A DNA stretch of 38,009 nt. Origin: Planctomycetaceae bacterium (lineage in GTDB: Bacteria > Planctomycetota > Planctomycetia > Pirellulales > Thermoguttaceae). The notes below the pieces were generated by a model that saw only the letters and a program-made list of their open reading frames with translations, ran no database searches and was not told the DNA's origin. The translations under genes and the position numbers were made by a program. The stretch lies in contig JAAYAY010000382.1 in the NCBI GenBank assembly GCA_012719125.1, forward strand, positions 1-38,009. The letters run 5' to 3'. Shown in pieces: positions 9,259 through 18,029 of this stretch (position 1 is the stretch's first letter; the number at the start of each line of letters is the position of its first letter).

Positions 9259-9323
9259 AAACCGGCCCAAATGCCGCGATTCCGCAACTACCGTCCGAAC
9301 ACCAAGGCGTCAGGACGCACGCC

Positions 9324-10283
9324 CTATTCGGGGAACAGTCTGGTCGATAGATACCGTTCGCCCAGATCGGGGAGAATGACCACGATCAGTTTGCCGCGGT
9401 TCTCCTCCCGCCGGGCCACCTCCAATGCCGCCCAAGCGGCCGCGCCGCAACTGATGCCGCACATCAGCCCTTCACGCTTGGCGAGCTGCCTCGCCGTCTC
9501 CATGGCGTCCTCGTCCTGAACGCGAACCACGTCGTCGATGACGTCGACGTTCAACACGTCGGGAATGAAGCCCGCCCCGATCCCCTGAATCGTGTGCTTG
9601 CCGGGCTTCAACTCCTGGCCGGCCTTACGCTGGGTGATCACCGGACTGTTGGCCGGCTCGACGGCAATCACCTGGACACTCGGCTTCCGCTCCTTGAGCA
9701 CCTCTCCAACGCCCGTGATCGTGCCCCCAGTCCCTACACCGGCGACGAAAATGTCGACCTTCCCCTCCGTGTCTCGCCAAATCTCCTCGGCCGTCGTCTC
9801 CCGATGAACCTGAGCGTTGGCCGGGTTCTTGAATTGCTGGGGCATGAAGTAGTTGGGATGCTCCGCCACCAACTCTTCCGCCTTGCGAACCGCGCCGGGC
9901 ATCCCCTCCGCGGCCGGAGTCAACACCAACTCGGCCCCCAACGCCTTCAGCATGCGGCGTCGCTCCAGGCTCATGCTTTCGGGCATCGTGACCGTCAAGC
10001 GGTAACCTCGAGCGGCACAAACGTAGGCCAGGCCAATCCCCGTGTTCCCGCTGGTCGGCTCGATGATGACCGTGTCGTCGCTGATCTTCCCGTCCCGCTC
10101 GGCGGCGTCGATCATGGCCCGTGCGATGCGATCCTTCACGCTCCACAGCGGGTTCATGTTCTCGACCTTGCCCACAACCGTCGCCACGCATCCCTCAGCC
10201 ATTCGCCGGAGCTTGACGAGCGGAGTGTTCCCGATGCACGCGGTAATATCGCTGTAAATCCCCCGGCCTGAATGGTCGCTCAT
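9324..10283 (-). CDS. cysK: cysteine synthase (O-acetylserine sulfhydrylase)
   Basis: A 319-residue cytoplasmic PLP enzyme making L-cysteine from O-acetylserine and sulfide. Visible signatures are IGNTPLVKL near the N-terminus, the PLP lysine K50 in [16 protein letters not shown] at 76-82 binding the substrate carboxylate, [10 protein letters not shown] binding the PLP phosphate, and GISCGAA near the C-terminus. The length suits CysK/CysM. I start at ATG 10283 because AGGGGA lies seven bases upstream; nine more codons up to 10310 lack a site. A strong sigma70-like promoter lies at 10348-10376. CysK versus CysM (thiosulfate-using) cannot be settled by eye. Confidence 0.95.
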   Translation of the reverse strand: MSDHSGRGIYSDITACIGNTPLVKLRRMAEGCVATVVGKVENMNPLWSVKDRIARAMIDAAERDGKISDDTVIIEPTSGNTGIGLAYVCAARGYRLTVTMPESMSLERRRMLKALGAELVLTPAAEGMPGAVRKAEELVAEHPNYFMPQQFKNPANAQVHRETTAEEIWRDTEGKVDIFVAGVGTGGTITGVGEVLKERKPSVQVIAVEPANSPVITQRKAGQELKPGKHTIQGIGAGFIPDVLNVDVIDDVVRVQDEDAMETARQLAKREGLMCGISCGAAAWAALEVARREENRGKLIVVILPDLGERYLSTRLFPE

Positions 10284-10347
10284 AGTAGGTCCCCTGTTCT
10301 TCGTGTCCATCCCACCTGGTTGCGATGGGTTCGTCGCTCAGAAACTA

Positions 10348-10376
10348 ATCATAACCATGTTTGCAAAGATAGTCAA
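10348..10376 (-). promoter_or_regulatory. sigma70-like promoter for cysK
   Basis: On the minus strand TTGACT (10376-10371) and TATGAT (10353-10348) are separated by exactly 17 bases. Each hexamer matches five of six consensus positions. Transcription would begin near 10341, giving a leader of about 58 bases before ATG 10283. Confidence 0.7.
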
Positions 10377-10548
10377 CTACTGTATCGATCGGCAAGTATT
10401 CGCCGGATCTTGAACGGGCCCCCTGTCCCCGCGAGCTGTGTAGTTATCCCGGGCATTATAGCCGACGAGACACCCTGCCACCGCGTGGGTACCATGTCCT
10501 TTGAACAGACCAGAGAACTGCCGTGATAAAAGTGAGACGCCTTCCTGC

Positions 10549-10576
10549 TTGACAGCCCTCCCGAATCGGCTAGAAT
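10549..10576 (+). promoter_or_regulatory. sigma70-like promoter for the BlaI gene
   Basis: A perfect -35 TTGACA (10549-10554) and a -10-like TAGAAT (10571-10576) are 16 bases apart. The start would fall near 10583, at the edge of the palindrome 10584-10600. That is a good position for repression by the BlaI-type protein encoded immediately downstream. Confidence 0.7.
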
Positions 10577-10583
10577 CATTGTC

Positions 10584-10600
10584 AGTCAGTTGGTCTGACT
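10584..10600. promoter_or_regulatory. candidate BlaI-type operator
   Basis: AGTCAG (10584-10589) and CTGACT (10595-10600) form a perfect inverted repeat with a five-base spacer. It lies over the predicted transcription start and just before the GGAGGT ribosome site (10605-10610) of the BlaI-type gene. BlaI/MecI repressors bind short palindromes near their own promoters. The half-site differs from the staphylococcal TACTACA type, so this is inference from position and symmetry. Confidence 0.55.
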
Positions 10601-10614
10601 TAGTGGAGGTGCCC

Positions 10615-11040
10615 ATGGCGCGGTTGGTTCAAAACGTGACAAAAGGGGAACTCGGGGTCCTGAATGCGCTCTGGGACAAGGGCCCCACAACGATTCGCGA
10701 AGTGACCGACGCTGTCTACGCCGACGGAACGATCGCCCAATACGCAACCGTGCAGAAGTTGCTCGAGCGGCTCGAAGAAAAAGGATACGTCCGACGCGAT
10801 CGGAGTAACCGTGCCCATGTCTTCCAGGCAATCATCGGTCGCGATGAGTTGATCGGCTGGGAAATCCAAGAGTTGGCCAACGGTCTCAGCGGTGGATCGA
10901 TTGCGTCACTATTTGCCGAATTGGTGAAACCCGTGCAGTTGACCAGCATGGAACGCGCGTCCCTGCAAAACCTGGTGGCCGAACTGGAACGCCAGCGGAA
11001 TACGATCGAACGTGCCGAAGCAGCCGGCGACTCTGACTGA
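10615..11040 (+). CDS. blaI: BlaI/MecI-family transcriptional repressor
   Basis: A 141-residue winged-helix repressor. The N-terminal half carries the family pattern: a helix with GELGVLNALW, the TIREVTDAVY turn region, ATVQKLLERLEEKGYV as recognition helix, then the wing (RDRSNRAHVFQAI). The C-terminal half is the helical dimerisation part, cleaved or altered in classical BlaR1/BlaI signalling. ATG 10615 follows GGAGGT at 10605-10610. The in-frame extension to 10501 crosses the promoter and is not credible. It lies directly upstream of an M56 metallopeptidase gene, the standard partner. No beta-lactamase gene is nearby, so the pair probably senses something other than antibiotics. Confidence 0.92.
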   Translation: MARLVQNVTKGELGVLNALWDKGPTTIREVTDAVYADGTIAQYATVQKLLERLEEKGYVRRDRSNRAHVFQAIIGRDELIGWEIQELANGLSGGSIASLFAELVKPVQLTSMERASLQNLVAELERQRNTIERAEAAGDSD

Positions 11041-11050
11041 TCTCAGTCAG
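11033..11050. repeat. 18-base palindrome at the BlaI gene stop codon
   Basis: CTGACTGA (11033-11040) and TCAGTCAG (11043-11050) are perfectly complementary around a two-base centre, and the first arm contains the TGA stop codon. The arms hold the same CTGACT and AGTCAG hexamers as the candidate operator at 10584-10600, but in the opposite order. It may be a second binding site between the two genes or an RNA hairpin tuning expression of the M56 gene. Confidence 0.55.
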
Positions 11051-11085
11051 CCTGGTTGAATTGGAAAACGTCGAGGGAGTGTGGG

Positions 11086-14000
11086 ATGCTTGAGATCGGC
11101 TTGAGCAATGCCTTCGTGGCTGCGTTGTTGGCGGCGGTTGTAATTGCCTTCTCTCTGCGCAAGTGCCACCCGGCGTTGATCCACCTGAGTTGCCTCCTGG
11201 TGTTCATCAAGCTGCTCACGCCGCCGCTAGTGTTCCTACCCTTGCCGTTCGCTGGACGCGCAGTGAACGCAGTATCGGCCCCGAACACGCTTCTCTCGAC
11301 CTGCCAACCGCCGGAGACGCAGCCGTCCCACGATCGCCACGAGACCTTCTCGGTTCCAGACGATTTGGCGTCGACTGATGCCGGTTCAGACGATGGGCAG
11401 TTCTCCGACGCAGATCCCGCCGAGCGCCCCGTCACCGAGCAGAGCGGGGTAGAGTCCTCTTCCAGGCAAACGCACGCCTTGACCCGTGGTGACGCAGGTG
11501 CCGAGAAGACCCTGGAACCGCCGGTATCGGACGCCGCTCTTGAACTTGGGCTTTCTGCAATTGATAGGCCGAACCCCCTTGAAATGCCTTCGTTCCGCAC
11601 GGTCGTTGCCGGCCTGTGGCTCGGTGGATCTCTGGTCTGGTTCAGCCTGGCGATCACCCGGGCGTGGCAAATCCGTCGGCTGATCGCCTACGCGAGGCCG
11701 GTATCGGAGGAACTGCATGACGAATTGAGGACGCTTTGCCGGCGCTTGGGACTGGCACGGTGTCCGGAATTCCTGATCGTCTCTGGCGCCGTCTCGCCGA
11801 TGGTTTGGGCGGTCGGGTGTCGGCCGCGGATCCTGATGTCGTCTGCGCTGCTCGAGCGCCTGGCACCGGAAGAGCGCCGGACCGTTGTGGCTCACGAGTT
11901 GGCCCACATCAAGCGGCGCGACACCTGGGTGCGGTTCGTTGAATTCGCGGCGTCAGGGCTCTACTGGTGGTTTCCGGTTGTTTGGTGGGTGCGCGGTCGA
12001 CTTCGGCGCGCCGAAGAGGAATGTTGCGACGCCTGGGTCACCTCTTCCTTGCCGGGTTCGTATCGCGATTATGCTTCAGCATTGCTGAAAACGCTCGAAC
12101 TCCTTGGCGATCCTTCGATGCGTCGCCCGGTGCTTCAGGCGTTTGGCAGCGGGGTGGGCGGTTTTCAAATAATGGAAAGGAGATTGACGATGATCTATCA
12201 GCGCGAGAAACCGTTGCAACTCGGTCGATTCGGATTTGCCGGCTTGGCCCTCCTATCGGCGATTTCCCTGCCCCTGGCTTTCGGCCAGACGCCGCCGTCG
12301 CCATCCGAGAGTCCTCCCGCGCCCGAAGCCGAAAAGACACAGGTCTCGGAAGCTGCATCTGCCGACGTAGCGGCGGCGGACTCCGCCGAACCGAAGGCGG
12401 AGGACGCGTTTCGTCTGTTCGATCCGTTTGACGAGAAGTTCGCCTTGACATGGAAGCAGATTCGCCCGGATCCGTCGCATTTCTCGCTCGAAAAGAACCC
12501 GGGCTGCCTGACCATCGCCACTCAGCCCGGGAGCATTTACGGCGACGAAATGAAGGATGGACCGGGGGTGCGCACCAGGAACATGTTCCTGGTCCCCAAC
12601 CCGGCGGCGAAAGGGGGCGATTTTGTCGCAACGCTATGCCTCGTCGGTTTCCGACCGCAGGTTCCGTACCAACAGGCGGGGCTCCTGGTCTACGACGATG
12701 ACGACAACTACCTCAAGTGGGTCCTGGAACATGCCCGCAATGCTCCGTCCTTCACGATGATGAAGGAGACGGCTCGCGAAAACATCGGCGACTGGAACAG
12801 CATCGGGGATGCGGCCGATTCAGATCGCGTCTGGCTGCGGATCACCAAGTGCGGCAAACTCTATCAATACTCCGCCAGTACGGACGGCGACCAGTTCAGG
12901 CTCATCGGCCGGAAGGAGTGGGGCAACGGCTCGCCCCAGTTGGTCGGGATCATCGTGAAGAGCTCGCGGGCGACCGAAGAGATCGACGCGGTGATCGAGA
13001 GTTTTGAAATTCGCTCTCCCATGCCCGACGAACTGAACAGGGCCGCCCTGGCCGCCCTCGGGGAACTGCAAGGAATGTGGGACGTCACCCTGATGCAAGC
13101 CGAGGGCAAGAAGCCGGAGAAGATTCGGCCCGCTCGCTTTGCCTTCGCAGAGACGGAGGTTGTGGTTACGGAGATCGGCAGGCCCGTGACGATCCCGTAC
13201 CGCATGGAAGTGCATGACGGGGTGAATGAACTGTTCATGGAATCCCGAGTCTTCGGCGAAGGTTCGCGCATGTTCTTTCGCCTGGAAGGCGACGCGCTTT
13301 CCATCTGCCTTCCCGGCGGCGACAGGTTACCCGAGCCCGATGATTGGGACGCGGAGGCCGGCAAGGGGCTTTTGCTCGTTCAGCTTCGACGGACGCCCGC
13401 GGAGGTGGTGGCTGGCATACGGCGGTCCACCGGATCGCGCCAGAAGTGCTTCTATCGAATCGACAGCGATCAGGATGGCGGCTTCACGTTGGCGGAATTC
13501 CAGGCCGATTGGCCCACGCCCGAGGGCAAGAAGCGCGCCGTTGAGATCTTTGAAAAGCTCGATCGCAACGAGAATGAACGCATCGAATACAGCGAATTCT
13601 CCACGCGAACCAAGTACGCCGAGTTCGGGCTTTCTGACTACGACCTCGACGGCCGGATCTCGGTCGAGGAGTTCAGCGTGAGCGAGATGCCCGACGCTCC
13701 TGCCTCCCACGTCGAGAAAGTCTTCGCCGTGCTGGACCAGAACAACGACGACGCCCTTTCCTACGAGGAGTACGCCCTGCGAAACGACGAATCCTGGTTC
13801 GTGAAGCTGGACGTCGACGAAGACGGGCAGATGTCGCTGGCCGAATACTCGGCTCGAAACACGCGGCTGGTCAACAACGGAACCGTTCGGCAGATCTTCG
13901 CGGCCATGGATCGCGACGGCAGCGGGGCGCTCAGCCTGGAGGAGTTCTCGAGCAAGCCGGTCGAGACCGTTTTCGGCATGCTCGACGAGGACGCCAGCGG

Positions 14001-14337
14001 CGAACTCCAAATGCACGAGTTCTTGTTCTGGAAGAAAACCCCTGCTGATATCGCCAAGGGCAAGGCCGAATTCGCCGAGCGCGACGCCGACAAGAACGGC
14101 GGGCTTTCCTTCCGGGAGTATAGCTACCGTGCCGACGACGCACCGTTCTGGAACGCCGACAGCAACGGCAACGGCCGACTCAGCCGGAATGAGTTCGAAC
14201 ACAGCGAACTGGGACGCACCGTAACCGATGACGCCCTCGTGTTCCGAACCCTCGATCGCGACCGCGACAACAGTATCTCGCTCACCGAGTTTCGCGAGCA
14301 TGATACCGCGAGTGGAGCGGCAGCGAAGGAACTCTGA
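11086..14337 (+). CDS. M56 (BlaR1-like) metallopeptidase with sensor domains and ten EF-hand loops
   Basis: A 1083-residue membrane protein. The N-terminal part has several transmembrane helices (about 8-28, 35-60, 178-200, 288-305) and an M56 zinc site: HELAH at 270-274 plus the acidic motif EEECCD at 310-315. A last helix near 390-408 exports the rest. Residues about 440-645 resemble a concanavalin-like domain of the DUF1349/GH43 C-terminal type. Residues about 646-770 resemble planctomycete domain TIGR03067 (LGELQGMWDV). Residues 793-1068 contain ten EF-hand loops, from DSDQDGGFTLAEF to DRDRDNSISLTEF. It probably senses an outside cue, perhaps glycan or calcium, and inactivates the adjacent BlaI. 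ATG 11086 has GAGGGAG upstream; TTG 11056 is less likely. Classical BlaR1 has a penicillin-binding domain here instead. Confidence 0.9.
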   Translation: MLEIGLSNAFVAALLAAVVIAFSLRKCHPALIHLSCLLVFIKLLTPPLVFLPLPFAGRAVNAVSAPNTLLSTCQPPETQPSHDRHETFSVPDDLASTDAGSDDGQFSDADPAERPVTEQSGVESSSRQTHALTRGDAGAEKTLEPPVSDAALELGLSAIDRPNPLEMPSFRTVVAGLWLGGSLVWFSLAITRAWQIRRLIAYARPVSEELHDELRTLCRRLGLARCPEFLIVSGAVSPMVWAVGCRPRILMSSALLERLAPEERRTVVAHELAHIKRRDTWVRFVEFAASGLYWWFPVVWWVRGRLRRAEEECCDAWVTSSLPGSYRDYASALLKTLELLGDPSMRRPVLQAFGSGVGGFQIMERRLTMIYQREKPLQLGRFGFAGLALLSAISLPLAFGQTPPSPSESPPAPEAEKTQVSEAASADVAAADSAEPKAEDAFRLFDPFDEKFALTWKQIRPDPSHFSLEKNPGCLTIATQPGSIYGDEMKDGPGVRTRNMFLVPNPAAKGGDFVATLCLVGFRPQVPYQQAGLLVYDDDDNYLKWVLEHARNAPSFTMMKETARENIGDWNSIGDAADSDRVWLRITKCGKLYQYSASTDGDQFRLIGRKEWGNGSPQLVGIIVKSSRATEEIDAVIESFEIRSPMPDELNRAALAALGELQGMWDVTLMQAEGKKPEKIRPARFAFAETEVVVTEIGRPVTIPYRMEVHDGVNELFMESRVFGEGSRMFFRLEGDALSICLPGGDRLPEPDDWDAEAGKGLLLVQLRRTPAEVVAGIRRSTGSRQKCFYRIDSDQDGGFTLAEFQADWPTPEGKKRAVEIFEKLDRNENERIEYSEFSTRTKYAEFGLSDYDLDGRISVEEFSVSEMPDAPASHVEKVFAVLDQNNDDALSYEEYALRNDESWFVKLDVDEDGQMSLAEYSARNTRLVNNGTVRQIFAAMDRDGSGALSLEEFSSKPVETVFGMLDEDASGELQMHEFLFWKKTPADIAKGKAEFAERDADKNGGLSFREYSYRADDAPFWNADSNGNGRLSRNEFEHSELGRTVTDDALVFRTLDRDRDNSISLTEFREHDTASGAAAKEL

Positions 14338-14352
14338 CACGGAACCTCGTGA

Positions 14353-14393
14353 GATTCCCGGAGAAAGGTGACCGTCGCGTTTCTCCGGGAATC
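14353..14393. terminator. bidirectional hairpin between convergent genes
   Basis: GATTCCCGGAGAAA (14353-14366) pairs perfectly over 14 bases with 14380-14393, with a 13-base loop. It sits between the ends of the M56 gene and the convergent FAD oxidoreductase gene. There is no long T tract on either side, so it is not a textbook intrinsic terminator, but position and stem strength fit a terminator or 3'-end stabiliser for both transcripts. Confidence 0.65.
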
Positions 14394-14402
14394 CGCCCGG
14401 CG

Positions 14403-17400
14403 CTATGGCTTGCCCTCGTCGAGCACCGCCTTGGCGTGCCTCGCAAAATGGCCGCGAAGGTCCTTGGTGTACTCGCTCAGAATCTGCCGGCCCATGTTCC
14501 CATAGTCGCCGCAGCGGAACAGGGCTCTCGCCAACGCCAGTTCGCGGAGCGAGTCGCGCCGTGCCTGCACCGCGTTCGTTCCGCCGGGACTCATCTGATC
14601 GGCCCTGCGGGCGTCCTCCACGGTGTAGATCACATACCCCGACATGTTCGGCTTCGTGAGCAGCTCAGCCAACGGCTGGGCTCCCTGACGATCCCCGATC
14701 AGTTCGATCGCCAACCCGACTGCGCGATGGTGCGAGAATTCACTCTCGGCCGTCAGCAGCTTGGCCTTCTCGACAATGACGCCGATTGCCCGCGGATTGC
14801 CCGCCCGTCCCAAGGCCACGATCAGCCTGTCCAGCGGGCTGAGGGCCGATCCAAACTGGCCCATGCCCCGGTAATTCCATCCTTCATCCCAGGTTTCGTG
14901 GGCTCGCACCGCGTCCATCAGCACGTCGAGTCCGGAATCGTCCCCCAACACCGCCAACGCATGAGCGTAGACCAGCTTGTCTTCGCCGCCGGCCGACTGA
15001 AAGGCTTCCTTCAGGAGAGGCAAGGCAACTTCCGGCCGGGCCAGAATGACCGAGGCGCCCTCCGGCTCGCCGGGCAGGCTCTTGACCGCCGCCGCAACCT
15101 TCTCTTCCGGGATGGGATAGGAGTCCTTCTGCTCGAGAATCTCCTGGGGAAGAATGCCAACTTCAATGAGATGCTGCTGAAGTTTGCGAACGTCCAGCTC
15201 GCGCAGCTTGACTCCGGCCCGCGAGGCCAGGGCCGCGGCCGCTCCCAACGCATAGCCCTGGTTCTGCAAGTCCGGCTGCATGCGGGTGAGCGGCACCGCA
15301 TCGCGGTCCACGCTCATTCCCAGTCCGCCCACGAGGATCCCCTCCAGTCCCTTGGGCAGGCAGCAGCGGTAGGGCACGTTCACATAAACGCCGACCTTTT
15401 CCGGGTGGTTCAGTTCCAGGTAAGGATCGACCGTGTAGCCGTGGGTGTCGAAGTTGCTGTAGGCGATCTGGATCGTATCCGGATAAGTTCGCAGGTTGAA
15501 CTGGTCCAGAATGGTCATGTTGAAGTCGCCCACGATTCGGCGGCGCTCCCGGGTATCGATCAGCTTCCCGTGATCGAAGGCATCGGCGTACTTGTCCTTC
15601 GAGTAGACGAACATGTGCCACACGTCGACCATATCGGTCTCGTCGGTGATGGTGAAGTCGGTGTTGTTGTAGGTTCCCCCGAGACGGGTGCCCGGCAGCC
15701 CGGTACCCTGCATGGCCAGTTCGCGGGCGTCGGTGTAGTTCACTTCCGCCCCGGCGGCCGCCGCGATGTCGGAGTTGCCCGTCGTGTCGATGACCACGTC
15801 GGCCAGCACGACTCCCCGGCCCCAGGTGGAGGCAACCACGACCCCCTTGACCCGCTTCCCGTCCACAACGGCGCCGCATCCGACCGTGCCGAACCAGACG
15901 TCGGCCCCGGCGTCGAGAAGCTGCCGGCGCCACCATTCCATTCTCTGTTGAGGAATCCAGGTCTTCTTGCCCTCTTCGACGGTGGCGCTGAACCCGATGC
16001 GGTTTCCCCAGTAATAGTTGGAAATGGCGCCAGTGGTTCCCACGCCGCCCAGCTCGTGGAGATATTCGACCACCAGCGTTCTGGCCCCTTGGCGAGCCGC
16101 TCCGATCCCGGCCGGTGCGCCCGTGGTCCCTCCCCCTATCACAACAACGTCATAGCGAGCCAACACCGGCAGGGAACCTGCCGGTTGAGGCACCGTGGCA
16201 AGCCCTTCGTCCACCGGACGCGTACCGGCCAGCAACTCGGCCACATCGCCTTGCTGCGCCTCTTGGGAGGCACGCCCTGTCCGCACCGCAACACCTTCGG
16301 GCCGTGCTGTCCTGGCTGCCTCCGCCGCGGCCGCCTTGCCGATTCGACTCCCCATCTCCAACAGGTGAACGGGCCGCAGGAGTCGCTCGGCCTGCTCCCG
16401 CGAAATCTGGGCGCAGCCGCCCAACACGTAAACCCCGTCAATCTCCGCGGGCCGGAACGAATCGATCGCTAGAGAGGCGACGTCCGTCCAGGACCCTTCC
16501 CCCGCCTCGCGGGCCACCACGGGATCGGTCGGCACATGGAACAGGTCGTCCGACGTGTACTGCTGCTCCGGATGGTAAGTCAACGTGCGGGCCGCTTGAT
16601 CGGCCGCCGCCCACGCGGCCGGACTGTCGTCGGCCATCGGGAGTTGAATGGTGTATTCAATCAGCGCAAACTCGCCGCTAGACGTGTTCGCCCGGTTGGG
16701 ATAAGGGCCGCGATAGGGAACGCCTACCATGCGGGCTGTCATGTTCTCCGCCTCGCACGGCTCGCCGCCCACAACCACTCGCCGAAACGTGTGCGTTCCC
16801 GCCTGGAACGGCTGAAACTTGGCCCCAGCCATTCGGGCCACGTGGGCCCGGTCGGTCGCGTCGATGATCGTCTTGGCCAGCACGGCCTGACGCCCCGCAC
16901 GGTTCGACATCACGAAACCGCCGATCCGACCCGATTTGTCCACCAGGACCTCGGTGGGCTGGCATCCGTAAAGGTACTTCACGCCGGCCGCCAGCAACGC
17001 GTTGTCGAGGGTCCGCTTCACGTGCATCGGACGCGGTGGTCGGGGAGCCGACGATTCGACCTTCTTCGAAGACGCGGGCCCCACAACCTCGATCTCGCCC
17101 AACAACACGCGCGACTCGGTCTCCGGCTTGTGGACGTCGAGTTTGACGTAGCGAGCCGGGCGCCCCACTTCCACGGCGATGATCGATACCTCATCCCCCG
17201 ACGTTCGATCGGCCGAGCCAACGGCTGTCCAGGTCTGCTTGTCGTCGGACACCGAAACGTCCACGCGGCTTACCACGAAGTTGCCGGGCGCCTGGCCCGA
17301 ACCGCGATAGTAGGCCATCAGCCGAGCTTCCCTCACCTCCTTGACCTCGCCCAGATCGACCGTCAGCGTCACGTCGCCGTCGTACTGAACGCTCTCCGAC

Positions 17401-17852
17401 GAGGCGTTGCCCCACTTGCCGTCGTGCAACAGCCCGGGAGGAGTGGTGTCCTTGTGTGCGGCTGCCGGCGGCAGACTCGCTTCGTAGGTGAAATCGACGG
17501 CGTCCGGGTGCGCGCCAAGCTCGTTCTTGACGGGATCGTCGTAGAGCTGCTCGGCAAGCGGTCCGGCGGGCTTCTCACCCTCTTCCAGCCAGAGCCGAAG
17601 CATCCCGGCCATATCCTCGCCGAGATAAGGTCGCGGGGCCGCCAGAAAAACGCTCGCCCCCGAGCCGGCAGCCTCCACCGCCGCAGAAACGGCCCCCACG
17701 CCTCCGCCAATCACGGCCACGTCGACCTCGTAAGCCACGGGCACCTCCCGAGCCGACTGATCGATCGACTCCGATTGGGCCGGTGTTGCCAGGCTGAATC
17801 CCAAGGCAATAGCAACGGCCAAGGTGGTAAGACGGTTTCCGGTGCGCAGCAT
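14403..17852 (-). CDS. exported double FAD-dependent oxidoreductase with inserted discoidin-like domain
   Basis: An 1149-residue exported protein. A signal peptide (about 1-28, ending near PAQSES) is followed by a first FAD-binding Rossmann motif, GGGVGA, at 49-54. A beta-rich insert at about 130-265 resembles an F5/8 type C (discoidin) domain and interrupts the first FAD module. That module resumes with IDATDRAHVARMAG and runs to about 545. A second FAD module starts with GGGTTG at 573-578 and continues through IDTTGNSDIAAAAGAEV. The last 200 residues are helical and repeat-like, as in HEAT proteins. Both modules resemble the FAD_oxidored family of planctomycetes; the substrate is unknown and a carbohydrate is plausible. 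ATG 17852 directly starts the signal peptide. The gene converges on the M56 gene. Confidence 0.88.
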   Translation of the reverse strand: MLRTGNRLTTLAVAIALGFSLATPAQSESIDQSAREVPVAYEVDVAVIGGGVGAVSAAVEAAGSGASVFLAAPRPYLGEDMAGMLRLWLEEGEKPAGPLAEQLYDDPVKNELGAHPDAVDFTYEASLPPAAAHKDTTPPGLLHDGKWGNASSESVQYDGDVTLTVDLGEVKEVREARLMAYYRGSGQAPGNFVVSRVDVSVSDDKQTWTAVGSADRTSGDEVSIIAVEVGRPARYVKLDVHKPETESRVLLGEIEVVGPASSKKVESSAPRPPRPMHVKRTLDNALLAAGVKYLYGCQPTEVLVDKSGRIGGFVMSNRAGRQAVLAKTIIDATDRAHVARMAGAKFQPFQAGTHTFRRVVVGGEPCEAENMTARMVGVPYRGPYPNRANTSSGEFALIEYTIQLPMADDSPAAWAAADQAARTLTYHPEQQYTSDDLFHVPTDPVVAREAGEGSWTDVASLAIDSFRPAEIDGVYVLGGCAQISREQAERLLRPVHLLEMGSRIGKAAAAEAARTARPEGVAVRTGRASQEAQQGDVAELLAGTRPVDEGLATVPQPAGSLPVLARYDVVVIGGGTTGAPAGIGAARQGARTLVVEYLHELGGVGTTGAISNYYWGNRIGFSATVEEGKKTWIPQQRMEWWRRQLLDAGADVWFGTVGCGAVVDGKRVKGVVVASTWGRGVVLADVVIDTTGNSDIAAAAGAEVNYTDARELAMQGTGLPGTRLGGTYNNTDFTITDETDMVDVWHMFVYSKDKYADAFDHGKLIDTRERRRIVGDFNMTILDQFNLRTYPDTIQIAYSNFDTHGYTVDPYLELNHPEKVGVYVNVPYRCCLPKGLEGILVGGLGMSVDRDAVPLTRMQPDLQNQGYALGAAAALASRAGVKLRELDVRKLQQHLIEVGILPQEILEQKDSYPIPEEKVAAAVKSLPGEPEGASVILARPEVALPLLKEAFQSAGGEDKLVYAHALAVLGDDSGLDVLMDAVRAHETWDEGWNYRGMGQFGSALSPLDRLIVALGRAGNPRAIGVIVEKAKLLTAESEFSHHRAVGLAIELIGDRQGAQPLAELLTKPNMSGYVIYTVEDARRADQMSPGGTNAVQARRDSLRELALARALFRCGDYGNMGRQILSEYTKDLRGHFARHAKAVLDEGKP

Positions 17853-17929
17853 GTCTGCTATCTCCTTCGTTGGATGGTTGACCGACGATCCTAGCCCCGA
17901 CTATGCATGAACTTCACGTGCGGTTCGAG

Positions 17930-17951
17930 CGTCATTCCCGCGAAGGCGGGA
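17930..17951. repeat. partial copy of a palindromic repeat
   Basis: Bases 17930-17951 are identical to the first 22 bases of each arm of the large inverted repeat at 30342-30414. Within it TCCCGC and GCGGGA can pair. Only one arm is present, so this is a half or decayed copy. The spacer 17853-18029 holds nothing else recognisable. Confidence 0.7.
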
Positions 17952-18029
17952 GACCGGGCTAGCTTTCGATTGTGGCCTTCCCCGGCGGGCAAAGCAACTC
18001 CGGAGCGAGAATTCCGAACTGACACAGCG

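Noticed and set aside
10615-14337. Beta-lactam resistance locus
   Set aside because: A BlaI and M56 pair suggests it, but the M56 protein has no penicillin-binding sensor domain and no beta-lactamase or PBP gene is nearby.
14349-16472. 707-codon plus-strand frame opposite the FAD oxidoreductase
   Set aside because: The minus strand has two FAD motifs and a signal peptide. The plus translation is Arg/His/Pro-rich with no domain.
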